Assembly (NCBI GenBank): GCA_021741155.1
Contig: JAIOYP010000010.1
Coordinates: forward strand, 1-64,000
Length of the DNA: 64,000 nt
DNA from: Flavobacteriales bacterium
GTDB taxonomy: Bacteria > Bacteroidota > Bacteroidia > UBA10329
Direction: 5' to 3'
Shown here one piece after another: positions 8,801 to 16,915 of the stretch. The notes under the pieces are model-generated. The model had not been told where the DNA came from. It searched no databases and worked only from the letters and a program-made list of their open reading frames with translations. The position numbers were made by a program, and so were the translations under genes. Within the stretch, counting starts at the first letter, position 1. Each line of letters begins with the position of its first letter.

Positions 8801-10708
8801 ATTTCCTGTTACAAACGGGGTGAGATTGACGTTTCCAGCAGCCGCGCAAACAGAACCTGGCGAAGTCCAAGCAGGATTCGGTTGCGCGATAACAGTTATG
8901 CTCTGATTTTGGGTTTGTTGGCAAGGCGAGGTTCCAACCGTGTATGTAATTGTGTGAGAACCAGCGCCAGCAGTTGCAGGATTGAAAACGTTTCCAGAAA
9001 CACCCGTTCCAGAAAACGTTCCGCCTGTTGTTCCTGTGATATAGGTATTAAGGTTAACCGTTGCACCTGTTGCACACAGAGAACCGGGTGAAGTCCAAGC
9101 AGGATTTGCCGTTGGAATGACCGTGACCGTGACGGCTCTTCTAACACTTGCACAGTTCAATCCATCCACAGCCTCAACATAATATATAGTGGTGACGGAA
9201 GGTGAAACTGACAGCGGTGATGCACCTAAAAGCGTTCCACCAGTTGATGCACTGTAAACATTATAGGTGACTCCAGGATCCGACCCCGCACCAGTTATCG
9301 TGCTTGAAGCCCCTTGACAAATGGTGGTTGGCGATGCCGTTGCAGTTGGTGTGGTAGGTGGCGTACATGGCGCGTTGGAACAGTCGATAATCAAGGTCGG
9401 GGTCAAGTTGCTAACCGTAGGACTGTAGTTGGTGGTGCTTCCTCCACTGTAGTACGCAGGTGTTGGCGTGGTAACAGGTGGATTAAACGTTCTCAAAGCA
9501 GCGCCAAAGGCCGATTGATTACAACCGCTCAATGCACTTCCGTCTGTTTTAATGAGATGCCAGTCCCAAGAGGAGCTTCCAGCCATACTTGCAATTACAA
9601 AACCGCCATCACTGGTTTGCTGCCCTTCACCCAAAATATTACCAATGCCAACGGTAAAACGTTCAGCAAACATGACTGCCCCTGTAGAACTATTAGATTT
9701 AACCACAAATGCCGAAATAGTTAACGGGAAGGCATTTGCAACTGTCCAGCCAATGGAGCAGAAATTTCCATCAGACATCAAATAACCGTTATTGCTGATG
9801 TCTTCAACCCCAATGTTGTATGATCTAGACCAAACGATATTTCCAGATAAATCTGTCTTCATCAAGAATGCATCTCCTCCGTCCAATCCGCTTGCGGAGG
9901 CATCTGTTGTGCCAGAAATCAGAAGTTCATTGGTAGGAAGTAATTCGATGGAATAACCTTCTTCATAATCGCCAATGGCACCGTAACTTTTAATCCATTG
10001 TACCACCCCTGCCGTGCTCAGTTTAAACAGGAGAATGTCGGAAGTTGTATCCGAACCGTTTATTTCGCTTACCGATCCTGTGCAATAGAATCCATCACCC
10101 GGATTTTCCACAATATCGTTTGCGCTATGATTCAAATCATTCGATGGAGCCATAACGATAGCTCTATCCCATGTCATTGCCCCAGCCGAAGTGGCCTTTA
10201 CGATATAAATATTCGTACTGTCTTTTGCTCCGAAACTGTGAGTTGAACCACAAGCTATATATCCGCCATCGCTTGTTTGTCTTGCAACCCGAAACGATTC
10301 TGATTTACTCCCTCCGTAGCCTTTCGTCCACGTTACCGTCCCAGTAGAAGTGGTTTTCATCAACAAAGCTTGATTTCCGCTATTTGGGCCACTTCCGGCA
10401 GCAATAAATCCGCCATCAGAGGTTCTTCTGGCATCCTCCAACGTTGACGGAGAGAAAAAACCCATCGAATAGGATTTTCCCCACACCACAGCACCGTAGT
10501 CATCCACTTCCATTAGCGTTGCATTTGGAAATAAGGAGGCCATGGTGCTTCCACTGACTAAATAGTGGTCTGAGGGTAGCTGTTTGACACTTCCCATCAG
10601 GTCGAGGAGACCTATATCATAACTTGTTTGGAATGTATTCGGTTGAGCCCAGGCCGCTACTCCAATCAGGAGAGTAGCCATCAAAGCGATGATTGATTTA
10701 GTAGTCAT
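5810..10708 (-). CDS. Giant repeat adhesin with T9SS type B sorting domain
   Basis: Predicted cell-surface protein of 1632 residues. Signal peptide ends near WAQ22. Residues about 25-400 form propeller-like repeats with the pattern TSDGGFI. A linker with an Ig-like unit follows. Ten tandem units of about 75 residues come next, each with a conserved Cys early, the motif GGTWSGTGVSG, then HTITYTVGTSPC. After these are two more Ig/PKD-like units, a cadherin-like unit (VLENDTAG) and the C-terminal type B sorting domain (FSPNGDGLNDEFEI, then VFNRWGDLIYE). Each repeat's two cysteines could form a disulfide outside the cell. Type B substrates need a PorP/SprF partner, and one is encoded next. Binding target unknown. 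No truncation is seen. Confidence 0.9.
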   Translation of the reverse strand: MTTKSIIALMATLLIGVAAWAQPNTFQTSYDIGLLDLMGSVKQLPSDHYLVSGSTMASLFPNATLMEVDDYGAVVWGKSYSMGFFSPSTLEDARRTSDGGFIAAGSGPNSGNQALLMKTTSTGTVTWTKGYGGSKSESFRVARQTSDGGYIACGSTHSFGAKDSTNIYIVKATSAGAMTWDRAIVMAPSNDLNHSANDIVENPGDGFYCTGSVSEINGSDTTSDILLFKLSTAGVVQWIKSYGAIGDYEEGYSIELLPTNELLISGTTDASASGLDGGDAFLMKTDLSGNIVWSRSYNIGVEDISNNGYLMSDGNFCSIGWTVANAFPLTISAFVVKSNSSTGAVMFAERFTVGIGNILGEGQQTSDGGFVIASMAGSSSWDWHLIKTDGSALSGCNQSAFGAALRTFNPPVTTPTPAYYSGGSTTNYSPTVSNLTPTLIIDCSNAPCTPPTTPTATASPTTICQGASSTITGAGSDPGVTYNVYSASTGGTLLGASPLSVSPSVTTIYYVEAVDGLNCASVRRAVTVTVIPTANPAWTSPGSLCATGATVNLNTYITGTTGGTFSGTGVSGNVFNPATAGAGSHTITYTVGTSPCQQTQNQSITVIAQPNPAWTSPGSVCAAAGNVNLTPFVTGNAGGTWSGTGVSGTTFNPITAGVGTHTITYTAGTNPCQQSENHTITVVADVNPAWNGTTVCESSSTLNLTALVTGTAGGTWSGTGVSGTNFNPATAGGGTHTITYTVGTNPCQETEQHDINVVDQANAAWSAPTTVCVAAGNVNLASLITGDSGGTFSGTGVTGNTFNPTTAGAGTHTIIYSVGINPCLETESHDITVIGDVDPAWTTSTVCADLALVDLTTLITGTSGGTWSGTGVSGSSFSPGSVGAGTYSITYTVGTSPCQETLTQDIVVEPVSTATWTAPTVACEAAGIINLNTLITGTTGGTWSGTGVSGNTFDPSAAGNGSHAITYSVGNSPCDAVSIQNIQVELDVDASWTSPAAMCEADGVINLNTLVTGDLGGSWSGNGVSGNIFNPTGLSGSISVSYSVGNSPCAEVSTQTIDVTPTVFANWTTPGAVCEAGGTINLNTLVTGTNGGTWTGTGVSGNTFNPSGLDGSYTVTYTIGTSPCDETQSHDITVLPEVDAAWVAPSVVCEVEGIVDLTALVTGTAGGAWSGTGVNSNNGTFNPTGLDGQTIAITYTVGQNLCEETNTQSIQVDNVLATWAGPDTICESNGIIALNGLVTGNAGGTWTGTGVTGANFSPIGVSGLVSLTYTVGTAPCVANESHDIFVRAAPLEPNISTSDDEICVGEETTLTASGSGGNVTYNVYSDIVTVTLLGETPLIVSPTATITYYIIAESAYGCTNLSGRQPITVTVNELPIVDAGANEVVCLNDEVTLTATGGTNYVWSTFQTTASINVTALTDAWYSVVVTDANDCSASDSVYVEVNVPDVPIAVLDTGTTENVDPITIFVLENDTAGTVVISIVTDGANGTATVSGSEIIYTPTAGYIGPDSIQYTICDDFCQSVCDTAWIYIKVIDEISLFIPSGFSPNGDGLNDEFEILGLHKFPDHKLVVFNRWGDLIYESAPYLNDWHGQSPNAKLKLAGDEVVNGTYFYVFYPYGTENDIRRGTIELRRN
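6840..9110 (-). repeat. Ten tandem ~225-bp coding repeats in the adhesin
   Basis: Ten units encode about 75 residues each with the shared core GGTWSGTGVSG and a Cys pair. Units 1-3 are closest to each other. Units 7-10 have diverged, with FNPTGLDG-type loops in place of FNPATAGAG. This gradient suggests more recent copying in the N-terminal part of the array. Confidence 0.85.
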
Positions 10709-10854
10709 TCTAGAAGATAACTTGAATTAGGGGATGCCAAAGGAATAAAAAAAAGGCTACCAAAAATGTGAGTCCATTTCCAGATTCCAGAATGCGAAAA
10801 AAAGGCGCTCTGAATTAGAATCAAATGGTCATTCGGAAATCCTATTTTTAGCAA

Positions 10855-12168
10855 ATGCCTAATTCGACAAAACCCAATTACACACGCTCCTTTGCAGTGG
10901 TCACCTCGCTGTTCTTCATGTGGGGTTTCATCACTGTATTGGTCGATTCGCTCATTCCGCGTCTGCGCGAGATATTCGAACTCAGTTATTTCCAATCGGG
11001 ACTGGTGCAGTTCGCGTTCTTCATGGCCTACGGGCTGCTGTCCATTCCTTCTGGTTTCATATTGGCGCGCATCGGTTACAAAAAGGGTATGCTGCTCGGA
11101 TTGGCCACCATGGGAATAGGTTGTCTGCTCTTTTGGCCGGCTGCGGAGTTGCGCATTTTTGAACTCTTCATGTTGGGCTATTTTGTGCTTGCCGGTGGAA
11201 TGACCATTCTGCAAGTGGCTGCCAATCCGTATGTGTCCGTTTTGGGCGATGAACGCAGGGCCTCAAGTCGCCTCAACCTTTCGCAAGCATTCAACTCTGT
11301 GGGAACAACGCTGGCACCCATGGTCGGGGCCATGTTCATTCTGAGCGATACGATCTATTCGGGAGAAGAAATTTCTGCTCTATCTGAAGCAGAAAAATTA
11401 AGTTACTACGCTTCTGAAGCTTCTGCCGTGCAAGGTCCATTCGTGGTGCTCGCGCTGAGTTTGCTCGCCTTGGCCGCGTTGGTGGCCCTTGTCAAATTGC
11501 CCAAGGTGCTCGATACGGAACATGCGGGCAGTTATCGCGAAGCGTTGAAGAACAAACGATTGATGATGGGCGCGTTGGGCATTTTCGTGTACGTTGGGGC
11601 CGAAGTGGCGATCGGCAGTTATCTGGTCAATTATTTCTTGGATATGAACATGGTGGAAACCATCAGGAACAGTTCATTCCTCTCCGATATTTCGAGGTCT
11701 ATTCTTCACACAACCGATCTGAACACCATTGACGGCAAAGCAATTGTAGCAGCCTTTGTGATGTTCTATTGGGGAGGCGCCATGCTCGGTCGTTTCATCG
11801 GAGCTTATCTTACAAGTATTCTTTCTCCAAGCAAAGTTCTGGGTGCTTTTGCTTTGGGCGCGGTGATGATGCTATTGATATCGATGTCCACAACAGGAGT
11901 GGTTGCCATGGTCTCCATTTTGGCGGTCGGTCTGTTCAATTCCATCATGTTCCCCACCATTTTTACGGTAGCAATCGGGCAACTTGGCGACCTGAAACCG
12001 CAGGGATCGGGCATCCTTTGCACCGCCATTGTGGGAGGCGCCATCATTCCGCCACTTTACGGTTTCTGCACCGATGTGGTCGGTTTCAAAATGGCGTTTG
12101 CACTATTGATATTGTGCTACGGCTACATTCTATATTATGGGATGAGCACGAGGCAACAGGCCGCCTAA
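10855..12168 (+). CDS. FucP-type sugar:proton symporter (MFS)
   Basis: Inner-membrane sugar transporter of the FucP branch of the major facilitator superfamily, 437 residues with about 12 hydrophobic segments. The N-terminal pattern FFMWGFITVLVDSLIP and the loop ARIGYKKGMLLG match the fucose/glucose/galactose permease group. It is followed at a distance by two GH92 mannosidases and a beta-galactosidase, so hexoses freed in the periplasm are likely cargo. Which sugar cannot be read from sequence. It is transcribed divergently from the adhesin operon and convergently with the first GH92 gene. A palindromic repeat fills the 165-bp gap between those convergent ends. Confidence 0.9.
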   Translation: MPNSTKPNYTRSFAVVTSLFFMWGFITVLVDSLIPRLREIFELSYFQSGLVQFAFFMAYGLLSIPSGFILARIGYKKGMLLGLATMGIGCLLFWPAAELRIFELFMLGYFVLAGGMTILQVAANPYVSVLGDERRASSRLNLSQAFNSVGTTLAPMVGAMFILSDTIYSGEEISALSEAEKLSYYASEASAVQGPFVVLALSLLALAALVALVKLPKVLDTEHAGSYREALKNKRLMMGALGIFVYVGAEVAIGSYLVNYFLDMNMVETIRNSSFLSDISRSILHTTDLNTIDGKAIVAAFVMFYWGGAMLGRFIGAYLTSILSPSKVLGAFALGAVMMLLISMSTTGVVAMVSILAVGLFNSIMFPTIFTVAIGQLGDLKPQGSGILCTAIVGGAIIPPLYGFCTDVVGFKMAFALLILCYGYILYYGMSTRQQAA

Positions 12169-12185
12169 GACAAGAGCAATCAGAT

Positions 12186-12288
12186 TTACCAAACATATTT
12201 TTAGCCACTGATGCACAGATTCACGCAGATTTTTCACAGAGAAAGAAAAGTATCTGAGTAATCAGTGGAAATCTGTGCATCAGTGGCC
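12186..12288. repeat. Palindromic repeat, family with GCCACnGATnCAC ends
   Basis: A perfect 18-bp inverted repeat (12204-12221 and 12270-12287, starting GCCACTGATGCACAGATT) encloses 48 bases rich in CACAGA motifs. The 36 bases from 12186 to 12221 recur at 49692-49727 with four mismatches. The repeat lies between two converging genes and could act as a bidirectional terminator. It may be a non-coding relative of the GxxExxY element at 46.6-47.2 kb. Confidence 0.75.
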
Positions 12289-12333
12289 ATTTCATGTCAA
12301 TTGTTCAATAATCGACCATCCTCTAAATCAGAT

Positions 12334-14544
12334 CTATTCCATTGGTTTCTGACCCATAAAGAACTTCAATTCTCCACCCGACATGATCTGTTCATGCGAA
12401 ATTCTGTGTTCTGACAGTTCCTTTCCATTCAACTCCATGCGTTGCACAAAAACATTCTCTTCTGATTGATCCACCGTAGAAAACGTGAATGTTTTTCCGT
12501 TCACTAAGTGCAGTTCTGCACGGGCAATAAGCGGTGACCCCAACTCATACCAACCGCAAACGGGATCCAAGGGATAAAACCCCAAAGAGCTGAAAATATA
12601 CCATGCTGACATCTGTCCGCAGTCCTCATTTCCGCACAATCCATCAGGTTTCTCGGTATAGAACTGTTTACAGATCCGCCTCACCATTTCCTGCGTTTTC
12701 CATGGATGTTCAGAATAATTGTAGAGATAGGCGGTGTGGTGTGATGGTTCGTTCCCGTGCGCATATTGACCGATCAGACCAGTCACATCCTGTTGTTGAT
12801 GCTTTATCGATTTGGGTTCCAACACAAAAAGACTGTCCAATTGCCGCTCGAATGCGGCCTTGCTCCCATACAGGGCGGCCAATCCTGCCGGATCATGCTG
12901 AACCGACCAGGTATATTGCCATGCATTTCCCTCGGTATAATGCTTTTTCACCCCCGATCTGTGCGCAAACTGGTCGAAATTCGGTAGCCATTTCCCGCTC
13001 GAATTCTTCGGACGCATGAGCCCGGTCCCGCTATCGAAGAGGTTCTTGTAATTACCTGACCTTGCGTAATATTTGCTCATCACATCCTTCTTTCCGAGTG
13101 CTTCCGCAAATTTGGCCACCGCCCAATCGTTATAGGCATACTCAAGCGACTTCGACACTGATTCTGCCTCGTCTCCGTAAGAGACATAGCCCAGTTTAAT
13201 GTACTGTTTCAGGCCACGAGAGTCCTGATCTGCAGTTTCAATGCAGGCTTTCAGGGCCTTTTCGCCATCAAATCCACGGATGTTCTTGTTCCAAGCTTCT
13301 GAAATAACTGGGATGGAGTGATTTCCGATCATACAGAAGGTCTCGTTCGCTTCCAATTCCCAGATGGGAAGTTTCCCACGGAAATCGTAGGAGGCGAGCA
13401 TCGAATTCACAAAATCATCCACCAGATCGGGCCTCACAAGAACAAACAGACTGTGCGCTGCGCGATAGGTGTCCCACAGCGAAAAGGTGGAATAACGGTC
13501 ATAGCCGACCGCTTTTACCACCGTTCCATCAGGGTCACTGAATTCGCCATTCACGTCAGACAACAGGTTCGGAGCGATCATGCTATGATACAATGCGGAA
13601 TAAAACGTGGTTTTAATCTCTGGAGACGCTTCCACCGCAATTTTAGAAAGCTCGGTTTCCCACACTGTTTCGGCCTCCGCCCTCACTTCATCAAACGATC
13701 TGGAACCGACCTCAGCCTTCAGATTTTCCTGCGCATTGGCAACGCTCACGGTCGAAAGGCCAACACGGATCTCAAGAACAGTGGCATTGCCATTGAAGGT
13801 CAATGTTGCCGTGCCCGCTTCCTGCTTTCTGTCAAAGCCCTCGGAGGTCTGGGCCGCAAAGTAGCAACGCTGGTTGCGTGCCCATCCCAGAGATTGTTTC
13901 AGTCCACCGAAAGTGCTGTCAGAAAGCCATTCAAGATCAGTCTTCTTATTCAGGTTGAAAGAAACATTGTGCGTCAGGTCAACTTTCAGGTTCTTCAAAG
14001 CTCCTTCAGGAAAGGTATAGCGATGGATTGCGCAGCGAGGCGTTGCCGTGAACTCGCACAGGATGCCATTGTCCAGTTTCACCGCGTAATAGCCAGGTCG
14101 GGCAAATTCATTTTCATGATTGAAAGTGTGTCGGAACTGATACTCGCCCATGAACGGCATAAAACCGATATCGCCCTGATCGCTTGCGCCTGTTCCGCTC
14201 AGGTGTTTGTGAGAAAAGAACACGATATCGGGTGATGCCCAATGATATCCCGAACACCAATCCCAGCCCTGCACACCGTTGTCCGGACTTATCTGCACCA
14301 TTCCGAAAGGGGTGGTAGCACCCGGAAAGGTGTGGCCGTGACCGGCCGTTCCAACGAAAGGTTCCACCAGATCGGAAAAAATATGGTCTGTCGCCAAGGA
14401 AGAGGCAACATGCAATGCTTCTGCTGAGGTTTTCCGATAATTGCTCAGATCCTGCCCGGATGCAATATTGATCTTCTGATATTGCGCTTGGGCAAAGGCC
14501 GCAAAAAGAATAAGGACGGAAGTAAAAAAAAGTGTTGATCGCAT
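12334..14544 (-). CDS. GH92 family alpha-mannosidase
   Basis: Exo-acting, calcium-dependent inverting alpha-mannosidase of family GH92, typically trimming alpha-1,2 (or 1,3/1,4/1,6) mannose from N-glycans. It has 736 residues with signal peptide to about AQAQ21. The N-terminal domain has VGTAGHGHTFPGATTPFGMV. The catalytic (alpha/alpha) domain has TEGNAWQYTWSVQHD near residue 536 and GNEDCGQMSAWY near 641, the family signatures. Another GH92 gene lies 50 bp upstream in the same direction, so the two may be co-transcribed. Linkage specificity cannot be assigned. Confidence 0.93.
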   Translation of the reverse strand: MRSTLFFTSVLILFAAFAQAQYQKINIASGQDLSNYRKTSAEALHVASSLATDHIFSDLVEPFVGTAGHGHTFPGATTPFGMVQISPDNGVQGWDWCSGYHWASPDIVFFSHKHLSGTGASDQGDIGFMPFMGEYQFRHTFNHENEFARPGYYAVKLDNGILCEFTATPRCAIHRYTFPEGALKNLKVDLTHNVSFNLNKKTDLEWLSDSTFGGLKQSLGWARNQRCYFAAQTSEGFDRKQEAGTATLTFNGNATVLEIRVGLSTVSVANAQENLKAEVGSRSFDEVRAEAETVWETELSKIAVEASPEIKTTFYSALYHSMIAPNLLSDVNGEFSDPDGTVVKAVGYDRYSTFSLWDTYRAAHSLFVLVRPDLVDDFVNSMLASYDFRGKLPIWELEANETFCMIGNHSIPVISEAWNKNIRGFDGEKALKACIETADQDSRGLKQYIKLGYVSYGDEAESVSKSLEYAYNDWAVAKFAEALGKKDVMSKYYARSGNYKNLFDSGTGLMRPKNSSGKWLPNFDQFAHRSGVKKHYTEGNAWQYTWSVQHDPAGLAALYGSKAAFERQLDSLFVLEPKSIKHQQQDVTGLIGQYAHGNEPSHHTAYLYNYSEHPWKTQEMVRRICKQFYTEKPDGLCGNEDCGQMSAWYIFSSLGFYPLDPVCGWYELGSPLIARAELHLVNGKTFTFSTVDQSEENVFVQRMELNGKELSEHRISHEQIMSGGELKFFMGQKPME

Positions 14545-14594
14545 GGCAGTATCTTAAACGTGGAGCGAATATACACGCTCAGGTATCTCAATGA

Positions 14595-16805
14595 TTACCA
14601 ACCTTTCATGGATTTCGGCCCCATTTCAAACTCCAAAGTTCCTCCGTTGATGATGTCGGAATGATGGAGAAACGGGGTTTCAAGCTGTATTCCATTCAAC
14701 TTGGCTGACTGGACGTAGATATTCTTATCCGAAACATTCTTTGCCGTGATGATGAATTCCACACGCAGATCATCAGGAACCGGTCGCATGGTGGCTTTTG
14801 GAAAAAGGGGCGTTCCGATAGCGTAAACATCACTTCCAGGGGTCACGGGATAAAATCCCAGCGCACTGAAAACATACCATGCCGACATCTGTCCACAATC
14901 GTCATCTCCATTCAGCCCAAAAGGAGTGTTGCGATATTTCGTAGCGCGATATTTCGCCACTTTCTGCTGCGTTTTCCAAGCTTCGCCCACGTAATCGTAG
15001 AGATAAGTGTAATGATGTCCGGGTTCGTTCTCATGCACGTAACGATAAATTCCTCCGAAGCCTTTGTCCAATTTCTTGATGAATTTCTCCTTTCCTCCCA
15101 TCAACTCAACCATACCATTCACATCCTGCATCACGCAAAAATTGTAAGTCCAAGGACCACCTTCGGTAAAACCATGTTTGCGTTTTTTATGCCACGTTCC
15201 GTCTGAATTCCGTGGCGACATGAAGCCCGTTTTTGCATTGTAAACGTTCCGATAATTATGACTTCGTTCGAGGAAAAAGGCGGCATCTTCATCCTTCCCA
15301 GCAATCTTGGCAACTTGTGCCACGCAAAAATCATCGTAGGCAAATTCCAAAGTCCTTGAAACACTTTCGCTCGTTTTGTCAATCGGAACATATCCCAATT
15401 TTTGATACCAACTCAGCCCTCCACGCGCTTCGTAGGCAGTCCAAGATGCACGGTCGTTCCAGCGATTGGTGCTATCGCCTGTTGGCGGCACCATCGCATC
15501 TTTCCAAACAGCGGCATAGGCACGTTCTGGGTCAAGTCCTTTCACTCCTTTCACCATCGCATCGGCCAGCACCGCATCAGCATGTGTTCCGATCATGATA
15601 TTCGTGTAGGTTGGATTGGGCCACTTGGGCATGTAACCGCCTTCTTCGTACATCTGAATGAGGGCATTTACCATTCCGCTAACGTGTTCTCCCGCGGTCA
15701 GCAACATGAGAGGATGTTGTGCTCGAAACGTATCCCAAAGCGAGAAATCATTGTAGCTGATTCCGTCATGAATCGTATCGTCAAATGCGCTGTAGTACCT
15801 ACCATATTCTGAAAATTGACGCGGAAAAAGCAACGTGTGATACATGGCCGAATAGAAGATACTTCGATTCTCTTCCGTTCCGCCTTCAATTTCTATTCGA
15901 TGGAGGTATTTCTCCCAAGCCAGCTGGGTTTCATCTTCAACTTTTTCGTAGCTGAAATGTGGGATTTCGCGTTCGAGATTTTCGCGTGCTTGTTCAATAC
16001 TAATGAAGGATGAGCCAACTTTTGCCTGTAGGACATTCGTGTTCCTTTCAGGTCGGACCCACGCGCCAATATGGCTTCCTTTTATTTCGAGCTGATAAAG
16101 GTTTGTTTGAGAACCCTCCCAAACGCCAACTTCTCTTAATGGTTTATCAAACTTGATTACGAAATAACCTTTGAAACCCAGAAGTTCGGGACCTGTGATG
16201 GCTGAATTCCTATCGGCATTGTAGCCGATGATCTCATTGGCCACAGTGTCGATCTTGATCCAACCATCAAAATCGGGGTTCTGACTGGCTTCAATCAAAA
16301 TGAACGGGTCGCTTCCTTCAGGAAAAGTGAAACGCAGCAGACCGCAGCGCTCCGTAGCGGTCAATTCCACCTTTATGCTTTGGTTTTTTTCGGCTTTCAA
16401 TTCAACTGAATAGCTGTAAGCTTTAGAAATTTCGTCCTTGTGCGAAAACCGAAGTTTTCTGTCATCCGCCAAAGTTTTGATTTCTCCAATTCCTGGCATC
16501 AAACTCACATGGCCGTAATCGCCCATCCATTTGGCAGGCTTGTGCGAGCCTTTGAAACCAAGAATGGCCTTATCTCCATAATGGTAATTGAGCACACGAA
16601 TTTTGCTCACCCGAGTTTGGGGCGTCCAATGCGTCATCCCAAAAGGTGGTGTTACAAAAGGTGTTGTTCGTCCGTGAAAGAAGAGAACTTGTTTTGTGCC
16701 GATGAGTGGATTTGGAATGTCCGCAAGTCGCGTTTGCGCCAAACTGCCGATACAAGCTGCTCCAACTAGAAGAACCAATATCACTGAAATTCTAAACCGC
16801 TGCAT
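14595..16805 (-). CDS. GH92 family alpha-mannosidase, second copy
   Basis: GH92 enzyme of 736 residues, the same length as its neighbour but clearly diverged. Signal peptide ends near SLAQ24. The family signatures are TEGGPWTYNFCVMQD and NGDDDCGQMSAWY. The first gene has GNEDCGQ at this acidic catalytic stretch, so the two copies differ by N/D and E/D changes. Its N-terminal domain begins with HGRTTPFVTPPFGMTHWTPQ in place of the usual GHTFPGA motif. These changes suggest different linkage preferences (inference). It is transcribed toward the first copy and divergently from the beta-galactosidase. Confidence 0.92.
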   Translation of the reverse strand: MQRFRISVILVLLVGAACIGSLAQTRLADIPNPLIGTKQVLFFHGRTTPFVTPPFGMTHWTPQTRVSKIRVLNYHYGDKAILGFKGSHKPAKWMGDYGHVSLMPGIGEIKTLADDRKLRFSHKDEISKAYSYSVELKAEKNQSIKVELTATERCGLLRFTFPEGSDPFILIEASQNPDFDGWIKIDTVANEIIGYNADRNSAITGPELLGFKGYFVIKFDKPLREVGVWEGSQTNLYQLEIKGSHIGAWVRPERNTNVLQAKVGSSFISIEQARENLEREIPHFSYEKVEDETQLAWEKYLHRIEIEGGTEENRSIFYSAMYHTLLFPRQFSEYGRYYSAFDDTIHDGISYNDFSLWDTFRAQHPLMLLTAGEHVSGMVNALIQMYEEGGYMPKWPNPTYTNIMIGTHADAVLADAMVKGVKGLDPERAYAAVWKDAMVPPTGDSTNRWNDRASWTAYEARGGLSWYQKLGYVPIDKTSESVSRTLEFAYDDFCVAQVAKIAGKDEDAAFFLERSHNYRNVYNAKTGFMSPRNSDGTWHKKRKHGFTEGGPWTYNFCVMQDVNGMVELMGGKEKFIKKLDKGFGGIYRYVHENEPGHHYTYLYDYVGEAWKTQQKVAKYRATKYRNTPFGLNGDDDCGQMSAWYVFSALGFYPVTPGSDVYAIGTPLFPKATMRPVPDDLRVEFIITAKNVSDKNIYVQSAKLNGIQLETPFLHHSDIINGGTLEFEMGPKSMKGW

Positions 16806-16865
16806 GGGCTAAAATTAGCAATGTCGTGCCCGTAATGAATATGAAGTCAGCGAAGAAAATTCAGC

Positions 16866-16895
16866 TTTGATTCAATCTTGTTTCGGGTATTTTTG
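16866..16895 (+). promoter_or_regulatory. Promoter of the GH2 gene
   Basis: TTTG at 16866-16869, 18 bases, then TATTTTTG at 16888-16895 matches the Bacteroidota consensus. The ATG at 16916 follows 20 bases later. Confidence 0.6.
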
Positions 16896-16915
16896 GCTTC
16901 CATTGAATTAGATAC

